Source: Mycolicibacterium gilvum
GTDB lineage: Bacteria > Actinomycetota > Actinomycetes > Mycobacteriales > Mycobacteriaceae
DNA: 64,000 nucleotides
Assembly: GCF_900454025.1 (NCBI RefSeq)
Contig: NZ_UGQM01000001.1
Location: forward strand, 4,340,001-4,404,000
Reading direction: 5' to 3'
The notes below the pieces were generated by a model. The model did no database searches. It worked only from the letters and a program-made list of their open reading frames with translations, and was not told the origin of the DNA. The position numbers and the translations under genes were made by a program. Of the stretch, positions 17,006 to 35,317 are shown piece by piece (position 1 is the first letter of the stretch; each line of letters opens with the position of its first letter).

Positions 17006-18517
17006 GTGTACACCGACTTCGACCGCTGCTACCGGGCGGTCCAATCGAAGGACACCCGCTTTGACGGCTGGTTCGTCACGGCGGTGCTGACCACCGCCAT
17101 CTACTGCAGGCCCAGCTGTCCGGTCCGGCCCCCGTACGCGCGCAACATGCGGTTCTACCCGACAGCAGCGGCCGCTCAGCGGGCCGGGTTCCGGGCATGC
17201 AAGCGATGTCGACCGGACGCGTCGCCGGGTTCCCCGGAGTGGAACGTCAGGGGCGACGTCGTCGCCCGCGCGATGCGGCTGATCGCCGACGGTGTCGTCG
17301 ACCGGGACGGTGTCGGCGGCCTCGCGGCACGCCTGGGCTACACCGTCCGTCAGCTCGAGCGCCTCACCCAGACCGAGGTCGGTGCGACCCCGCTGGCTCT
17401 CGCGCGGGCACAGCGCGCGCAGATGGCACGGATTCTGATCGAGACCACCGAGATGCGCTTCGCCGATGCCGCATTCGCGGCCGGCTTCTCCAGCATCCGC
17501 CAGTTCAACGACACCGTGCGGTCGGTGTCCGATCTGACCCCCACCATGCTTCGCCGACGCGCCAGATCCCGCAGGGGTGCTGACGCCGAGGGCGGCACCG
17601 GCGAGCTGTCTCTCCGGCTGGCGGTGCGGACCCCGTTCGCCTTCGAGGGGTTGTTCGGCCACCTGGCCGCCAGTGCGGTACCCGGTGTGGAGGAGGTCAG
17701 CGACGGGACCTACCGCAGAACTCTGCGGCTGCCCCACGGCAAGGGCATCGTGAGCCTGACGCCGCACCCCGACCACGTGGGATGCAGGCTTGTCCTCGAC
17801 GACTTCCGTGATCTGTCCACGGCCATCGCGCGGTGCCGGAGGCTGCTCGATCTCGACGCCGACCCGGAAGCGATCGTCAGCGCGCTCTCCGCCGATGAGA
17901 CGCTCACGGCTCTGGTCGCCAAGGCTCCCGGTCAACGCATCCCACGGACCGTGGATGAGCACGAACTCGCCGTACGGGTGGTGCTCGGGCAGCAGGTGTC
18001 GATGGCCGCGGCGCGCACCCACGCCGCGAGGCTGGTGCAGGCATACGGTCAGCCGGTCGAGCGGGCCGGCGGCACCCTCACGCATGTGTTCCCGGCCGTC
18101 ACAGACCTTTCCGAGATCGACCCGGAGAACCTGGCGTTCCCGAGAGCACGCAGGCGCACCCTCATCGCTCTGGTCGGCGCGCTCGCCGACGGCTCCGTCA
18201 CGCTCGACACAGGGTGCGATCGGGATGCGGCCCGGGCGGACCTTCTCGGCCTGCCCGGGATAGGCCCATGGACGACGGAGATGATCGCGATGCGGGGCCT
18301 GGGCGACCCCGACGCGTTTCCCGGGGGCGATCTGGGAGTGATCGCTGCGGCCACGCAGATCGGTCTGCCGGCGACACCGCGGGGACTTGCCCAGCACAGC
18401 GTCCGTTGGCGACCGTGGCGGTCCTATGCGACGCAGCACCTGTGGACGGCACTCGACCACAGCGTCAACGAATGGCCACCGAAGACGACAGGAGGTGCCC
18501 GGTGCAGTACCGCGTGA
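17006..18517 (+). CDS. alkA: Ada-AlkA fusion: alkylation-damage regulator and DNA glycosylase
   Basis: 503 aa, GTG start. Three modules are seen. The N-terminal Ada zinc domain has Cys34, Cys38, Cys65 and Cys68 (YCRPSCP, CKRC); Cys34 would accept methyl groups from phosphotriesters. An AraC-type helix-turn-helix domain covers about 75-185 (LAARLGYTVRQLERL, ADAAFAAGFSSIRQFN). An AlkA-type HhH glycosylase follows (LLGLPGIGPWTTEMIAMRGLGDPDAF). It senses methylation damage and removes 3-methyladenine-type lesions. The last 16 bases overlap ogt, so the two are coexpressed, as Rv1317c-Rv1316c are in M. tuberculosis. Confidence 0.94.
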   Translation: MYTDFDRCYRAVQSKDTRFDGWFVTAVLTTAIYCRPSCPVRPPYARNMRFYPTAAAAQRAGFRACKRCRPDASPGSPEWNVRGDVVARAMRLIADGVVDRDGVGGLAARLGYTVRQLERLTQTEVGATPLALARAQRAQMARILIETTEMRFADAAFAAGFSSIRQFNDTVRSVSDLTPTMLRRRARSRRGADAEGGTGELSLRLAVRTPFAFEGLFGHLAASAVPGVEEVSDGTYRRTLRLPHGKGIVSLTPHPDHVGCRLVLDDFRDLSTAIARCRRLLDLDADPEAIVSALSADETLTALVAKAPGQRIPRTVDEHELAVRVVLGQQVSMAAARTHAARLVQAYGQPVERAGGTLTHVFPAVTDLSEIDPENLAFPRARRRTLIALVGALADGSVTLDTGCDRDAARADLLGLPGIGPWTTEMIAMRGLGDPDAFPGGDLGVIAAATQIGLPATPRGLAQHSVRWRPWRSYATQHLWTALDHSVNEWPPKTTGGARCSTA

Positions 18518-18996
18518 TGGACAGTCCCGTCGGACCGCTGACGCTGGCCGGCTCACACGGGCGGTTGCAGCATCTCCGGATGGTGGATCAGACATATGAA
18601 CCAGACCGCGCCCATTGGATGCGGGACGACACCGCGTTCGACGCCGCCATCGCCCAGTTGCAGGAGTACTTCGCCGGGGAACGGAAGGACTTCGCCCTGG
18701 ATCTCGAGCTGGTCGGCACTCCGTTTCAGCGGCGGGTCTGGGAAGCGCTGCTCACCATTCCTTACGGCGAAACGCGCTCGTACGGCGAGGTTGCGAGACA
18801 GATCGGTGCACCGGGGGCGTTTCGGGCGGTGGGTTTGGCGAATGGGCGCAATCCGATCGGCATCATCATTCCGTGCCATCGAGTGATAGGCACAAATGGG
18901 AGTCTGACCGGATATGGCGGCGGATTGGAGCGAAAGAAACTGCTCCTCGGAATGGAACGCACCAATTCTGGTGCCATTCCGACGCTATTCGACTGA
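18502..18996 (+). CDS. ogt: Methylated-DNA--protein-cysteine methyltransferase
   Basis: 164 aa. It repairs O6-alkylguanine by transferring the alkyl group to its own cysteine. The start is GTG 18502 with GGAGG six bases upstream, inside the end of the ada-alkA gene. The active site is Cys125 in IIIPCHRVIG, preceded by the HTH segment PYGETRSYGEVARQIG and the arginine-finger region FRAVGLANGRNP. Length is normal for the family. It converges on the rRNA operon, with a strong hairpin terminator 20 bases past the stop. Confidence 0.96.
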   Translation: MQYRVMDSPVGPLTLAGSHGRLQHLRMVDQTYEPDRAHWMRDDTAFDAAIAQLQEYFAGERKDFALDLELVGTPFQRRVWEALLTIPYGETRSYGEVARQIGAPGAFRAVGLANGRNPIGIIIPCHRVIGTNGSLTGYGGGLERKKLLLGMERTNSGAIPTLFD

Positions 18997-19015
18997 CAAT
19001 TCGACAGCACAAATG

Positions 19016-19048
19016 CCTGTGCCCCCCAATAGAATTGGGGGGCACAGG
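19016..19048. terminator. rRNA operon terminator hairpin
   Basis: Perfect 15-base-pair stem with a three-base loop: arms 19016-19030 and 19034-19048, with a C6/G6 run in the middle. It lies just past the 3' end of the 5S gene on the minus strand and just past ogt on the plus strand, so it can serve both. No long T tract follows, as is usual in mycobacteria. Confidence 0.88.
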
Positions 19049-19055
19049 TCAATGT

Positions 19056-19171
19056 GTGTTCGGCGGTGTCCTACTTTTCCACCCGTGTGGGTAGTATCAT
19101 CGGCGCTGGTAGGCTTAGCTTCCGGGTTCGGGATGGGACCGGGCGTTTCCCTGCCGCTATTACCGCCGTAA
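19056..19171 (-). rRNA. rrf: 5S ribosomal RNA
   Basis: About 116 nt. Read on the minus strand it starts TTACGGCGGT, contains CCCATCCCGAACCCGGAAG and ends at ACCGCCGAACAC; the first and last ten bases pair as the terminal helix of 5S rRNA. Ends are placed by that pairing and are accurate to a few bases. It is the third gene of the 16S-23S-5S operon. Confidence 0.95.
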
Positions 19172-19287
19172 CTGTATTCACTCGTTTTTGAGTGATCCCC
19201 TTTTGTGTGGGGAAGTTTATAGCCCCTGTTTTTGGTGGTGGGGTGCAGTCGTGTGACTGTGGAGTGTGGTTGCGAGGTTTTGTTGTT

Positions 19288-24358
<5,071 letters not shown>

Positions 24359-24703
24359 AAACAACCCATCCACAGACAGGTGAATTCACAATCAGAGAAA
24401 TCCGATCATCAAACAAGACACCAAAGACTGGCATCAAAAAAGCCATGCCCCCAAACGGGAAAAGAGGACACAACAAAAAAACAACAAACAAAAACCACCA
24501 AACACACTATTGAGTTCTCAAACAACAGAGCCTGCTTTAAGGCAACCCCGCCAGTCTATAACAGCCCTGGCGGGCGGTCAAGCCGCTGCCCCGGATTTCC
24601 TTCCGGACCCCCGGGGGCTCGCTGCTGATGTCGGTAACACTACGCGGTCTTCGCGCAAGGTTCCAAATCGCCAGCGTAGAAGGGCTTTTCGGACCCATCG
24701 ACG
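24359..24703 (-). other. rRNA operon leader and promoter region
   Basis: 345 bases between murA and the 16S gene without a protein gene. From upstream to downstream on the minus strand it holds a GC-rich stretch, the promoter at 24553-24581, then the conserved mycobacterial leader element TTGTTTGAGAACTCAATAG (24500-24525 region; antitermination/processing signal), then an A/T-rich tract up to the 16S start. The leader is about 190 nt. Confidence 0.8.
24553..24581 (-). promoter_or_regulatory. Strong rRNA promoter
   Basis: Minus-strand -35 TTGACC (24581-24576) and -10 TAGACT (24558-24553; extended TATAGACT) are separated by 17 bases. This matches the housekeeping SigA consensus and the known style of mycobacterial rrn promoters. 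Transcription should start near 24546. Read-through from murA may also contribute. Additional weaker promoters upstream were looked for but none was convincing. Confidence 0.82.
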
Positions 24704-25957
24704 TTACGTGACGCGCTCGATCTCCGCGCCCAGTGCGGCAAGATTTTCCACGAATTTCGGATAACCGCGATCGATGTGAAAGACGTCGTGCACCTCGGTG
24801 TCACCATCGGCCACCAAACCGGCCAGCACGAGGCCGGCGCCGGCGCGGATGTCCGACGACCAGACCGGCGCGCTCGACAGTTGCGGGATTCCCCGCACCA
24901 CCGCGTGGTGGCCGTCGGTTCGCGCGTCTGCGCCGAGCCGGATCATCTCTTCGACGAAACGGAACCGTGCTTCGAAGACGTTCTCGGTGATCATCGACGT
25001 ACCGTCCGCGACGGCGGCCAGTCCGATCGCCATGGGTTGCAGGTCAGTCGGAAAACCGGGGAACGGCAACGTCGCGACGTTCACCGCCTTGGGCCGTTCG
25101 TACTGCACCACCCGAAAGCCGTCATCCGACTGCGTGACCGTTGCACCGGCGTCGTGCAACTTGTGCAACACCAACTGCAGATGAGCCGGGTCGACACCGG
25201 TGACCGAGATGTCGCCGCGCGTCATCGCGGCCGCAATACCCCACGTCGCGGCGACGATCCGGTCACCGATCACGCGGTGTTCGGTCGGATGGAGCCGGTC
25301 GACACCGGTGATGGTCAACGTCGACGAACCGGCGCCGGTCACCTGCGCGCCCATCTGGTTGAGCATCGTGCACAGGTCCACGACGTCGGGTTCCCGCGCA
25401 GCGTTGTGGATGGTCGTCACCCCGTCCGCCAGCACCGCGGCCATCAGGATGTTCTCCGTTGCACCCACCGACGGAAACTCCAGCTGGATCTCCGCGCCGT
25501 GCAGATGGTCGGCCTCGGCGACCACGCAGCCGTGCTCGATGTTGCACCTGGCGCCCAGCTGACGCAGACCTGCCTGGTGCATGTCGAGTGGCCGCGATCC
25601 GATGGCATCGCCGCCCGGTAGCGCGACGCGCGCCTTCTTACATCTGCCGACCAGCGGACCGAGCACACACACCGACGCCCGGAACTGACGAACGGCGGCG
25701 AAATCCGCGTCGTACTTCGGTTCATCGGGCGAGGTGATCCGCACGACGTCGCCCTCAAGCTCGACCGTCGCCCCGAGACCGCGCAGAACCTCGGCCATCA
25801 ACGGCACATCGAGAATGTCCGGACAATTGGTGATCGTGCTGGTGCCCTCGGCGAGCAATGCGGCAGCCATCAGCTTCAACACGCTGTTCTTGGCGCCCCC
25901 GACGGCAACTTCGCCCGATAACCGACAGCCGCCGGTCACCACGAATCGCTCGCTCAC
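24704..25957 (-). CDS. murA: UDP-N-acetylglucosamine 1-carboxyvinyltransferase
   Basis: 417 aa. It catalyses the first committed step of peptidoglycan synthesis, enolpyruvyl transfer to UDP-GlcNAc. The start is GTG 25957 ([17 protein letters not shown]), giving the usual length; a long upstream extension of the frame runs antisense to cobO and is rejected. Family motifs are [16 protein letters not shown] and the active-site loop [11 protein letters not shown]. Residue 117 is Asp in place of the Cys attacked by fosfomycin, as in M. tuberculosis, predicting intrinsic resistance. The gene precedes the rRNA operon and may share transcription with it. Confidence 0.97.
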   Translation of the reverse strand: MSERFVVTGGCRLSGEVAVGGAKNSVLKLMAAALLAEGTSTITNCPDILDVPLMAEVLRGLGATVELEGDVVRITSPDEPKYDADFAAVRQFRASVCVLGPLVGRCKKARVALPGGDAIGSRPLDMHQAGLRQLGARCNIEHGCVVAEADHLHGAEIQLEFPSVGATENILMAAVLADGVTTIHNAAREPDVVDLCTMLNQMGAQVTGAGSSTLTITGVDRLHPTEHRVIGDRIVAATWGIAAAMTRGDISVTGVDPAHLQLVLHKLHDAGATVTQSDDGFRVVQYERPKAVNVATLPFPGFPTDLQPMAIGLAAVADGTSMITENVFEARFRFVEEMIRLGADARTDGHHAVVRGIPQLSSAPVWSSDIRAGAGLVLAGLVADGDTEVHDVFHIDRGYPKFVENLAALGAEIERVT

Positions 25958-26038
25958 GCCGGTTAGTGTAAGCAGACCGCGAGACCGTGTCAGGCTGCCG
26001 GGCCAGGGGGTCCGGACACATCCCGGTACCGTTTCAGC

Positions 26039-26614
26039 ATGGCAGTTCACCTGACGCGGATATATACCCGGACCGGCGACGACGGCACGACCGGGCTCAG
26101 CGATTTCAGCAGGGTTTCCAAGAACGACACCCGGCTCGCCGCCTACGCCGACTGTGATGAAGTCAACGCCGCTCTCGGTGTCGCGGTGGCGCTGGGAAAC
26201 CCGGACGAACATCTGCTGGAAGTGCTGCGCCAGGTGCAGAACGACCTGTTCGACGCCGGCGCCGACCTGTCGACACCGGTGGTCGCGAACCCCGAGTATC
26301 CGCCGCTGCGCATCACGCAGGAGTACATCGACCGGCTGGAGAAATGGTGCGACGAGTTCAATGAGCCGCTGCCCGCGCTGAACTCCTTCATCCTGCCCGG
26401 CGGCACCACGCTCTCCGCCCTGCTGCACGTCGCACGGACAGTGGCTCGGCGCGCCGAACGGTCGGCGTGGCTGGCAGTCGAGGCCCACGGTGACTCGATC
26501 AGCGTTCTTCCCGCGAAGTATCTGAACAGGCTTTCTGACCTGCTGTTCATTCTGTCTCGCGTCGCCAACCCGGACGGTGACGTGCTGTGGCAGCCGGGTG
26601 GACAAACTCAGTAG
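26039..26614 (+). CDS. PduO-type cob(I)alamin adenosyltransferase
   Basis: 191 aa, ATG start. It makes adenosylcobalamin from ATP and reduced cobalamin, the cofactor of methylmalonyl-CoA mutase. N-terminal [23 protein letters not shown] binds ATP; DECNAALG-like ([10 protein letters not shown]) and [12 protein letters not shown] are the other PduO signatures. It corresponds to Rv1314c. It is divergent from murA (81-base gap), and its stop overlaps the convergent DUF2550 gene by seven bases. Confidence 0.95.
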   Translation: MAVHLTRIYTRTGDDGTTGLSDFSRVSKNDTRLAAYADCDEVNAALGVAVALGNPDEHLLEVLRQVQNDLFDAGADLSTPVVANPEYPPLRITQEYIDRLEKWCDEFNEPLPALNSFILPGGTTLSALLHVARTVARRAERSAWLAVEAHGDSISVLPAKYLNRLSDLLFILSRVANPDGDVLWQPGGQTQ

Positions 26615-27054
26615 CTGCGACGGCGCGCACGAGGCGACGGCCGGGACTCCATCCACGAGGTGAACGCGGTCAACGCGCCGCGATCGAGAGCGATCTCGTA
26701 GCCCCGACCGCGGTCGGGACCGGTGTCACGCAACTCGAGGACCACGATCTCCTCGGTCATGATGTCGAATTCGTCGCCCCGCGGTGCACGGCGGGAAACC
26801 ACTTCCACACCCCGACGGCTCAACGTTCGATCCGGCCACCACCGGAAACTGGAAAGCCGGTAGAAGCCGGCCTCCCCGCCGCGGTACCGCATGACGCCGT
26901 GACGCCAGCCGTGCCCACCGACAGCAGGCATGTCCCGCAGGATCGCGGCGGTGCCACCGACCTGTCTGAGCTTCCACAGCCGGTAGAACAGCGCGACGAC
27001 GACGAGCAGCAGCACACAGACCAGCGCGACCATGAAAAGCATGGACGCGCTCAT
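26608..27054 (-). CDS. DUF2550 membrane-anchored protein
   Basis: 148 aa. A single N-terminal transmembrane helix ([20 protein letters not shown]) is followed by a basic linker and a soluble beta-rich domain ([20 protein letters not shown] and IVVLELRD). This is DUF2550, found next to the ATP synthase operon in mycobacteria (Rv1312); function unknown. It begins six bases after atpC ends and is the last gene of the atp transcript. A link with ATP synthase is suggested only by conserved position. Confidence 0.9.
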   Translation of the reverse strand: MSASMLFMVALVCVLLLVVVALFYRLWKLRQVGGTAAILRDMPAVGGHGWRHGVMRYRGGEAGFYRLSSFRWWPDRTLSRRGVEVVSRRAPRGDEFDIMTEEIVVLELRDTGPDRGRGYEIALDRGALTAFTSWMESRPSPRARRRSY

Positions 27055-27060
27055 CCGCTG

Positions 27061-27426
27061 TCAGTCCAGTTGGCCCAGAGCGCGCAGACGCGCTCGACCC
27101 CATGCTGCGGTCCGCTCGTCGTCGGACTCCGAATCCTGCTTGGCTGCGTCGGCGTTGATCTCCGACTCGAACTCCGCGTTCTCCACGAGGATGCGGACGG
27201 CTTCCTCGGTCACCGACAGAAATCCGCCGTCGACCGCGATCCGGAGATCGTCCTCGCCTTCACGCTCGACGCGCACCATGGCGTCGTCGACGAGCTGAGC
27301 GACCAGCGGGATGTGCCGCGGCAGGATGCCGATCTCCCCGGCGGTGGTCCGGGTGAACACGAACGTAGCGTCACCCGACCACAGCTCGCGCTCCACGGCG
27401 ACGATCTCGACGTGCAAATCCGCCAT
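27061..27426 (-). CDS. atpC: ATP synthase epsilon subunit
   Basis: 121 aa. It belongs to the central stalk of F1 and regulates ATP hydrolysis. The N-terminal beta sandwich is clear ([43 protein letters not shown]). The C-terminal helical part is short, as in mycobacteria where epsilon is about 121 aa. It follows atpD by 57 bases and precedes the DUF2550 gene. Confidence 0.96.
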
Positions 27427-27483
27427 GTCACACCACCTCCCTTTGTGCTCCTCGCGTGCGCAGCCTTCGCGCAGTCAGAGTGA

Positions 27484-29885
<2,402 letters not shown>

Positions 29886-29909
29886 CTAGCTCTCCAGACC
29901 CTTTCGGTC

Positions 29910-31556
29910 TTACTTCTTGGGGGCCGGCTTGCGGACCTTGACCGATTCCTTCTCGACGTCCGCCTCGTCCATGGCCTCGGCGTCGGCCTCGTTCACCACG
30001 ACCGAACTGCCGTCGGACGCCGAGAAGCCCTTCTTGAAGTCGTTGATGACGTTCGTCAACTTCTCCTCGGTGCTCTCCGACAGCTTCTTGGTCTCGCGGA
30101 TCTCCTGGAGGATGTCGTCGTGCGAGGCCTTGACGTGCTCGAGGACTTCCTGCTCGAAGCGCGAGACGTCCTCGACCGGGACGGAGTCCAGGTGGCCCTT
30201 GGTGCCGAGGAAGATCGCGACGACCTGGTCCTCGACCGAGTACGGCGTGTACTGCGGCTGCTTGAGCAGCTCGACCAGGCGGGCGCCGCGGTCCAGCTGC
30301 GCCTTCGACGCCGCATCCAGGTCCGAGGCGAAGGCCGCGAACGACTCCAGCTCGCGATACTGCGACAGCTCCAGACGCAGCGAGCCCGCCACCTCTTTCA
30401 TGGCCTTGATCTGGGCGGCGCCGCCGACTCGGGACACCGACACACCGACGTTGATGGCCGGCCGGACGCCCTGGTTGAACAGGTCGGACTCCAGGAAGCA
30501 CTGGCCGTCGGTGATGGAGATGACGTTGGTCGGGATGAACGCCGAGATGTCGTTGGCCTTCGTCTCGATGATCGGCAGACCCGTCATCGAGCCGCCGCCG
30601 AGCTCATCGGAGAGCTTCGCGCAACGCTCCAGCAGACGCGAGTGCAGGTAGAAGACGTCGCCGGGGAACGCCTCACGGCCCGGCGGGCGACGCAGCAGCA
30701 GTGAGATGGCGCGGTAGGCGTCGGCCTGCTTGGACAGGTCGTCGAACACGATCAGCACGTGCTTGCCGTCGTACATCCAGTGCTGACCGATGGCCGAGCC
30801 GGTGTAAGGAGCCAGCCACTTGAAGCCGGCGGCGTCGGAGGCCGGCGCCGCGACGATGGTGGTGTACTCCATCGCGCCACCCTCTTCGAGGGCGCGCTTC
30901 ACCGACGCGATCGTGGTGCCCTTCTGACCGATGGCGACGTAGACGCAGCGCACCTGCTGCTTGGGGTCACCGGTCTCCCAGGCCTTGCGCTGGTTGAGGA
31001 TCGTGTCGACGGCGACGGCGGTCTTGCCCGTCTTGCGGTCGCCGATGATCAGCTGGCGCTGGCCGCGGCCGATCGGGGTCTGGCTGTCGATGGCCTTGAT
31101 GCCGGTCTGCAGCGGCTCCGAGACGCCCTGCCGCTGAACCACCGACGGCGCCTGCAGTTCGAGGGCGCGACGGGTGTCAGACTCGATGTCGCCCTGGCCG
31201 TCGATCGGCTGACCGAGCGGGTTGATGACACGGCCGAGGAACGCGTCGCCGACGGGCACGGAGAGCACCTCGCCGGTGCGCTTGACCTGCTGGCCTTCTT
31301 CGATCTTCTCGAATTCACCGAGGATCACGGCGCCGACGCTGTGCTCGTCGAGGTTCAGTGCGACACCGAGGACGCCACCGGGGAATTCCAGCAGCTCCTG
31401 GGTCATCACCGAGGGCAGTCCCTCGACGTGGGCGATACCGTCGCCGGCATCGATAACCGTGCCGATCTCTTCACGCTCGGAATCGGCGGTGAAGGAGGAG
31501 ACGTAGTCCTCGATCGCCCCTTCGATGTCAGAAGCGGAGATTGTCAACTCTGCCAT
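29910..31556 (-). CDS. atpA: ATP synthase alpha subunit
   Basis: 548 aa. Regulatory nucleotide-binding subunit of F1, with P-loop GDRKTGKT and the [14 protein letters not shown] segment. About 35 residues at the C-terminus ([19 protein letters not shown] to the end) exceed other bacterial alpha subunits. This is the mycobacterial C-terminal extension known to suppress ATPase activity. It is followed by atpG. Confidence 0.98.
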   Translation of the reverse strand: MAELTISASDIEGAIEDYVSSFTADSEREEIGTVIDAGDGIAHVEGLPSVMTQELLEFPGGVLGVALNLDEHSVGAVILGEFEKIEEGQQVKRTGEVLSVPVGDAFLGRVINPLGQPIDGQGDIESDTRRALELQAPSVVQRQGVSEPLQTGIKAIDSQTPIGRGQRQLIIGDRKTGKTAVAVDTILNQRKAWETGDPKQQVRCVYVAIGQKGTTIASVKRALEEGGAMEYTTIVAAPASDAAGFKWLAPYTGSAIGQHWMYDGKHVLIVFDDLSKQADAYRAISLLLRRPPGREAFPGDVFYLHSRLLERCAKLSDELGGGSMTGLPIIETKANDISAFIPTNVISITDGQCFLESDLFNQGVRPAINVGVSVSRVGGAAQIKAMKEVAGSLRLELSQYRELESFAAFASDLDAASKAQLDRGARLVELLKQPQYTPYSVEDQVVAIFLGTKGHLDSVPVEDVSRFEQEVLEHVKASHDDILQEIRETKKLSESTEEKLTNVINDFKKGFSASDGSSVVVNEADAEAMDEADVEKESVKVRKPAPKK

Positions 31557-31607
31557 GGCTTTTCGTCTTCCTGCCTTTGTGTTTGTTACTGCTCGAGTCT
31601 GGGCGGG

Positions 31608-32945
31608 TCAGTCCGGCAGCCCGGTACGGGCCGCGGCCAACCGCGATGAGATAGAACCGTCGATGACCTCGTCACCGACCGTGATCAGGAGACCGCCGAG
31701 CACGTCGGGATCCACGTCGAGCTGGACCGACACCGGGGTGCCGTAGATCCGGCTCAGGATCTCGGTCAGGCGGGTGCGCTGCTCCTCCGAGAGATCGGCG
31801 GCGGCCGTGACCTCGGCGACGGCCTCGCCGCGGCGCGCGACGGCGAGTTCGGCGAGGTCGCTGACCGCGGCGTCGGCGGGCTCGCCACGCAGCAGTTCGA
31901 CGGTCTGGGTCAGCAGCGCCGCGACGGTGCCGTTCACCTCACCCGCGCTGTCGACGACCTTCTTCAGCAACTCCACACGCTTGTCGGTCGGCACCGTGGT
32001 GTCGGCGAGCAGCCGGCTGAGCTGCGACTGCGAATCGAGCAGACGGCCGAACCGGAACAGCTGGTCCTCGACCTCTTCACTCTGTCCGTCGCGTTCCGCA
32101 CGGGCCAGCAGCGCCAGGCGTGCGACATGCTCGAGGGCGTCGATCAGGTTGCCTTCACCGGACCAGCGCTGGGCGGTCGCGGTCTTGAGCAGCTCGAGGG
32201 AATTGCTGCCGAGCTTGCCGTCGAACAGCCGCTCGACGAGCCGGGTCTTGGCCGTCGAATCATCGGTGGGCTCGGCGAGGTGCTTGTTGAGCGTCGTCTC
32301 GCTCAGCAGCAGCTTCGCGACACCGGACAGTTCGTCGGCCACCGTGGTCAGGGTGTCCGAGTCGGCGCCGTCGGCGACGGATTCGAACTTCTTGACCAGT
32401 TCGGCCAGCGCCTCGCGGCTGGCGGCCCGCAGGTTGAGCGTCGCACCGGCTTCGAGCACCGCAGGCGAGGGCGCCATCGCGTTCAGTTCTTCGAGGAAGC
32501 GGTCGACGGTCGACGCCTGCGCCGCGGGATCGGAGACATAGTTGCGGACGATCTCTTCGGCCTTCTCCACGGACTCCGCGCCGAGTCCCGACCGCAGCTG
32601 ACGGATCAGCTGCTGGCGCATCAGCTGAACCTGCTGTGCGCCCTGGGATTTGATGCGTTCGGCCTCGGTGTCGGCCTGCTCGGCGAGTTGCGCGGTGATC
32701 CGCTCGGAATCCTGACGCGCTTCGTCGGTGACCTTCTGCCCCTCGGACTTCGCGTCCTCGACGGCTTTGGTGTGCATCGCATCGGCCTCGGCCAGCTTCT
32801 TGCTGGCCTCCGCGCTCTCTTCGAGAGCCGCGCGGATGGCCTCCTGCTGCTTCTGCATCATCGACTTCACCAGCGGGGCAACCCACTTCATGATGATGAA
32901 GACGATGACGGCGAAGCCGATCAGCTGTCCGATGAAAGTCGACAT
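31608..32945 (-). CDS. atpH: ATP synthase fused b-delta subunit
   Basis: 445 aa. The N-terminal part is a b-type subunit: membrane helix [19 protein letters not shown], then a long Ala/Glu/Lys-rich coiled coil to about residue 165. The C-terminal part (about 170-445) is subunit delta, ending [41 protein letters not shown]. This b-delta fusion is characteristic of mycobacteria (Rv1307). Its ATG immediately follows the atpF stop (no gap), so translation is coupled. It forms the peripheral stalk together with AtpF. Confidence 0.97.
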   Translation of the reverse strand: MSTFIGQLIGFAVIVFIIMKWVAPLVKSMMQKQQEAIRAALEESAEASKKLAEADAMHTKAVEDAKSEGQKVTDEARQDSERITAQLAEQADTEAERIKSQGAQQVQLMRQQLIRQLRSGLGAESVEKAEEIVRNYVSDPAAQASTVDRFLEELNAMAPSPAVLEAGATLNLRAASREALAELVKKFESVADGADSDTLTTVADELSGVAKLLLSETTLNKHLAEPTDDSTAKTRLVERLFDGKLGSNSLELLKTATAQRWSGEGNLIDALEHVARLALLARAERDGQSEEVEDQLFRFGRLLDSQSQLSRLLADTTVPTDKRVELLKKVVDSAGEVNGTVAALLTQTVELLRGEPADAAVSDLAELAVARRGEAVAEVTAAADLSEEQRTRLTEILSRIYGTPVSVQLDVDPDVLGGLLITVGDEVIDGSISSRLAAARTGLPD

Positions 32946-33461
32946 CTACTGGCTCCCACGCGTGTTCACGTCCACACCCAGGATCCGGCTCGCGAGCGTC
33001 GCCGACAGCGCGTCCACAGACGACTGAAGCTCCGACTGCGCGGCCGAACCCTGTTGTGTCAACTTCTCATCGGCCGTCTTGACCGTTTCGGCGACCTCGC
33101 CGTTGGCCGTCGCACGCTTCTCGTCGACGACCTGACGGCCCGCCACCCGGGCCTCGTCGCGGATCGAGGACGCCTCACCACGGGCTTCGGCCAAGGTCTT
33201 GTCGTAATCCGCTCGCGCCGCGGCGACCTGTTCGGCCGACTTGCGGTTGTCAGCGGCTGTCTTGGCCAGCATCGCCTCCCGCTCGGCCAGCACCTTGCTG
33301 ATCGGTGGCACAACCCATTTCGCGATCACGCCGAGCACAATCAGGAAGATGAGCAGTACGGCGAAGAAGGTGCCGTTGGGGAGCAGGAAGTTACTGGTCC
33401 CGCCCCCCTCCTCCGCCGCGAGTATGGCGGAGGCGAGGTTCGTCGATGTCAGATCACCCAT
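32946..33461 (-). CDS. atpF: ATP synthase b subunit
   Basis: 171 aa. One N-terminal membrane helix ([25 protein letters not shown]) is followed by a long charged coiled coil ([28 protein letters not shown]). It pairs with the b-delta fusion as the peripheral stalk. It is separated from atpE by nine bases. Confidence 0.96.
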   Translation of the reverse strand: MGDLTSTNLASAILAAEEGGGTSNFLLPNGTFFAVLLIFLIVLGVIAKWVVPPISKVLAEREAMLAKTAADNRKSAEQVAAARADYDKTLAEARGEASSIRDEARVAGRQVVDEKRATANGEVAETVKTADEKLTQQGSAAQSELQSSVDALSATLASRILGVDVNTRGSQ

Positions 33462-33470
33462 GTCGCTGAA

Positions 33471-33719
<249 letters not shown>

Positions 33720-33811
33720 CTATCCTCCTTGATATCTGACAGAGGGTCTCTGTCAGGGGTTTGTGTGGTCCTTACGTGTTACGGCAAATAGTTCTGTGAG
33801 GGTCGGTGCGC

Positions 33812-34591
33812 TCAGTGCTCGTCGTGGTCCAACTCCATCGACTGGCTGAAGTACAGGATCGTCAGCAGCGAGAAGATGAAGGCCTGGATCAGACCGACGA
33901 ACAGGTCGAAGGTCTTCCACACCGCGTTGGGCAGCCACTGGATGTACCAGGGGAACATCGCGATCAGCGCCACCAGGATGCCGCCGGCGAAGATGTTGCC
34001 GAAGAGTCGCAGTGCCAGCGAGATCGGCTTGGCGAGCTCTTCGACGACGTTGATCGGCGCCAGGAAGGCGACGTGGCCCTTGACGACCTTGATCGGGTGG
34101 CCGACGATACCGCGACGCCAGATGCCTGCCGCGTGGTAGCAGATGAACACGAACAGTGCGAGCGCCAGCACGAAGTTGATGTCGGAGGCAGGAGGCTTGT
34201 AGAGCTCACCGGCCGCACCGTCGGAGCCCCCGTACTGCAGCGGGAGCACCGCGAGCCAGTTCGAGACCAGGATGAAGACGAAGATCGCCACGGCCAGCGG
34301 AAGGACGAACGGCGCGACCTTCATGCCGATCGCCTGCTCGATCTGTCCGCGCATCTGGATCGTCAGGGCTTCCCAGAAGAGCTGCACGCCACCGGGGACG
34401 CCGGTCGCGGTCACCTTCGACTTCAGATAGAAAGCGAGTCCGATGACGATGACCGCGGTGATCGCGGTGGCGAGGATCGTGTCCCCGTTGAACGTCATAC
34501 CGAACAGCTCGAACACCATGGTGTGATGCCCGACGTGGATCGGGGCACCGCCTTCCTCAGCGGCGAGGACAGTCTCGAACATCTGCGTCAT
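33812..34591 (-). CDS. atpB: ATP synthase a subunit
   Basis: 259 aa. Integral membrane stator carrying the proton half-channels. Five or six hydrophobic helices are visible; [28 protein letters not shown] contains the essential arginine (LALRLFGN) facing the c-ring. N-terminal [20 protein letters not shown] is typical. It is preceded after ten bases by the AtpI-like gene. Confidence 0.97.
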   Translation of the reverse strand: MTQMFETVLAAEEGGAPIHVGHHTMVFELFGMTFNGDTILATAITAVIVIGLAFYLKSKVTATGVPGGVQLFWEALTIQMRGQIEQAIGMKVAPFVLPLAVAIFVFILVSNWLAVLPLQYGGSDGAAGELYKPPASDINFVLALALFVFICYHAAGIWRRGIVGHPIKVVKGHVAFLAPINVVEELAKPISLALRLFGNIFAGGILVALIAMFPWYIQWLPNAVWKTFDLFVGLIQAFIFSLLTILYFSQSMELDHDEH

Positions 34592-34601
34592 TGGGGTTAG
34601 C

Positions 34602-35048
34602 TCAATCCTTCGCTTCCGTGTCTGCCACGTCGAGTCCCTCGCTGCGGATCTTGCGCAGTACCGGGAGGCTGGTGCTCATCACCAGCAATGCCTGGAAGAT
34701 CGCGAGGCCGAAGAGCACCGCGAGGCCACCGTTGTCTTTGAACAGGAAAGCGACCGTCAGACCGATCGCGGTAATCACGAGGAGTCGCGTCGCCGAGTTC
34801 AGCGCCATCTTCTTCTTAAGCGGATGATCCTCGGCGGTGATGCTCTCGACCGCGCGACGCACCAGCAGCGCATTGGTCAGGCCCAGACCGAGGCCGACGC
34901 CGAAGAACACGCCGTAGAGGATGTTGCCGCCGAAACCGGCGGCGACCATGGCGAGAGCGGTGAGCGCGACGCAGATGACGAGCAGGCGTACCGGCCGGAA
35001 AGCGACGGACGGAAACACCAACGGCGCGTCCTGCGCTGGCGTCGTCAC
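34602..35048 (-). CDS. AtpI-like membrane protein
   Basis: 148 aa, GTG start. Four hydrophobic helices ([69 protein letters not shown]). This is the first gene of the atp operon (Rv1303 in M. tuberculosis). By position it corresponds to AtpI, which helps c-ring assembly in other bacteria, although sequence similarity to classical AtpI is weak. The operon promoter must lie in the 269-base gap upstream (35049-35317); no clear consensus promoter was found there. Confidence 0.88.
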   Translation of the reverse strand: MTTPAQDAPLVFPSVAFRPVRLLVICVALTALAMVAAGFGGNILYGVFFGVGLGLGLTNALLVRRAVESITAEDHPLKKKMALNSATRLLVITAIGLTVAFLFKDNGGLAVLFGLAIFQALLVMSTSLPVLRKIRSEGLDVADTEAKD

Positions 35049-35317
35049 GGCTTCACCTCAATCCCGCGGTCATCACACATGGTGGGTCTCGCTCCCGATG
35101 GTCCTGTGCGTGGCGCCCGTAGCGTAACTGAGGGCGACATGCGCACCGGAATCACCCAAGGGGTAGCTCCCTGTTTCGGTCGAAAATGTCGGTCTTCGTT
35201 CCGTTCCTACCGGCGCTCGTGATGGGAAACCGAGCGGCCGATGGCCGGAAACCCGCGAGGTCTTTTCGGGTTCTGCCAAAACCTTAACACATGGTGAGAG
35301 CCCGATAAGAGGGCCTA

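Noticed and set aside
16970..18595. 541-codon minus-strand frame opposite ada-alkA
   Set aside because: Shadow frame; the Ada, AraC and AlkA motifs are all on the plus strand.
25958..26656. N-terminal extension of the murA frame to 650 codons
   Set aside because: The extra 233 codons are antisense to cobO; MurA similarity begins at GTG 25957.
30120..31649. Plus-strand frames opposite atpA
   Set aside because: Antisense shadows of a highly conserved gene.
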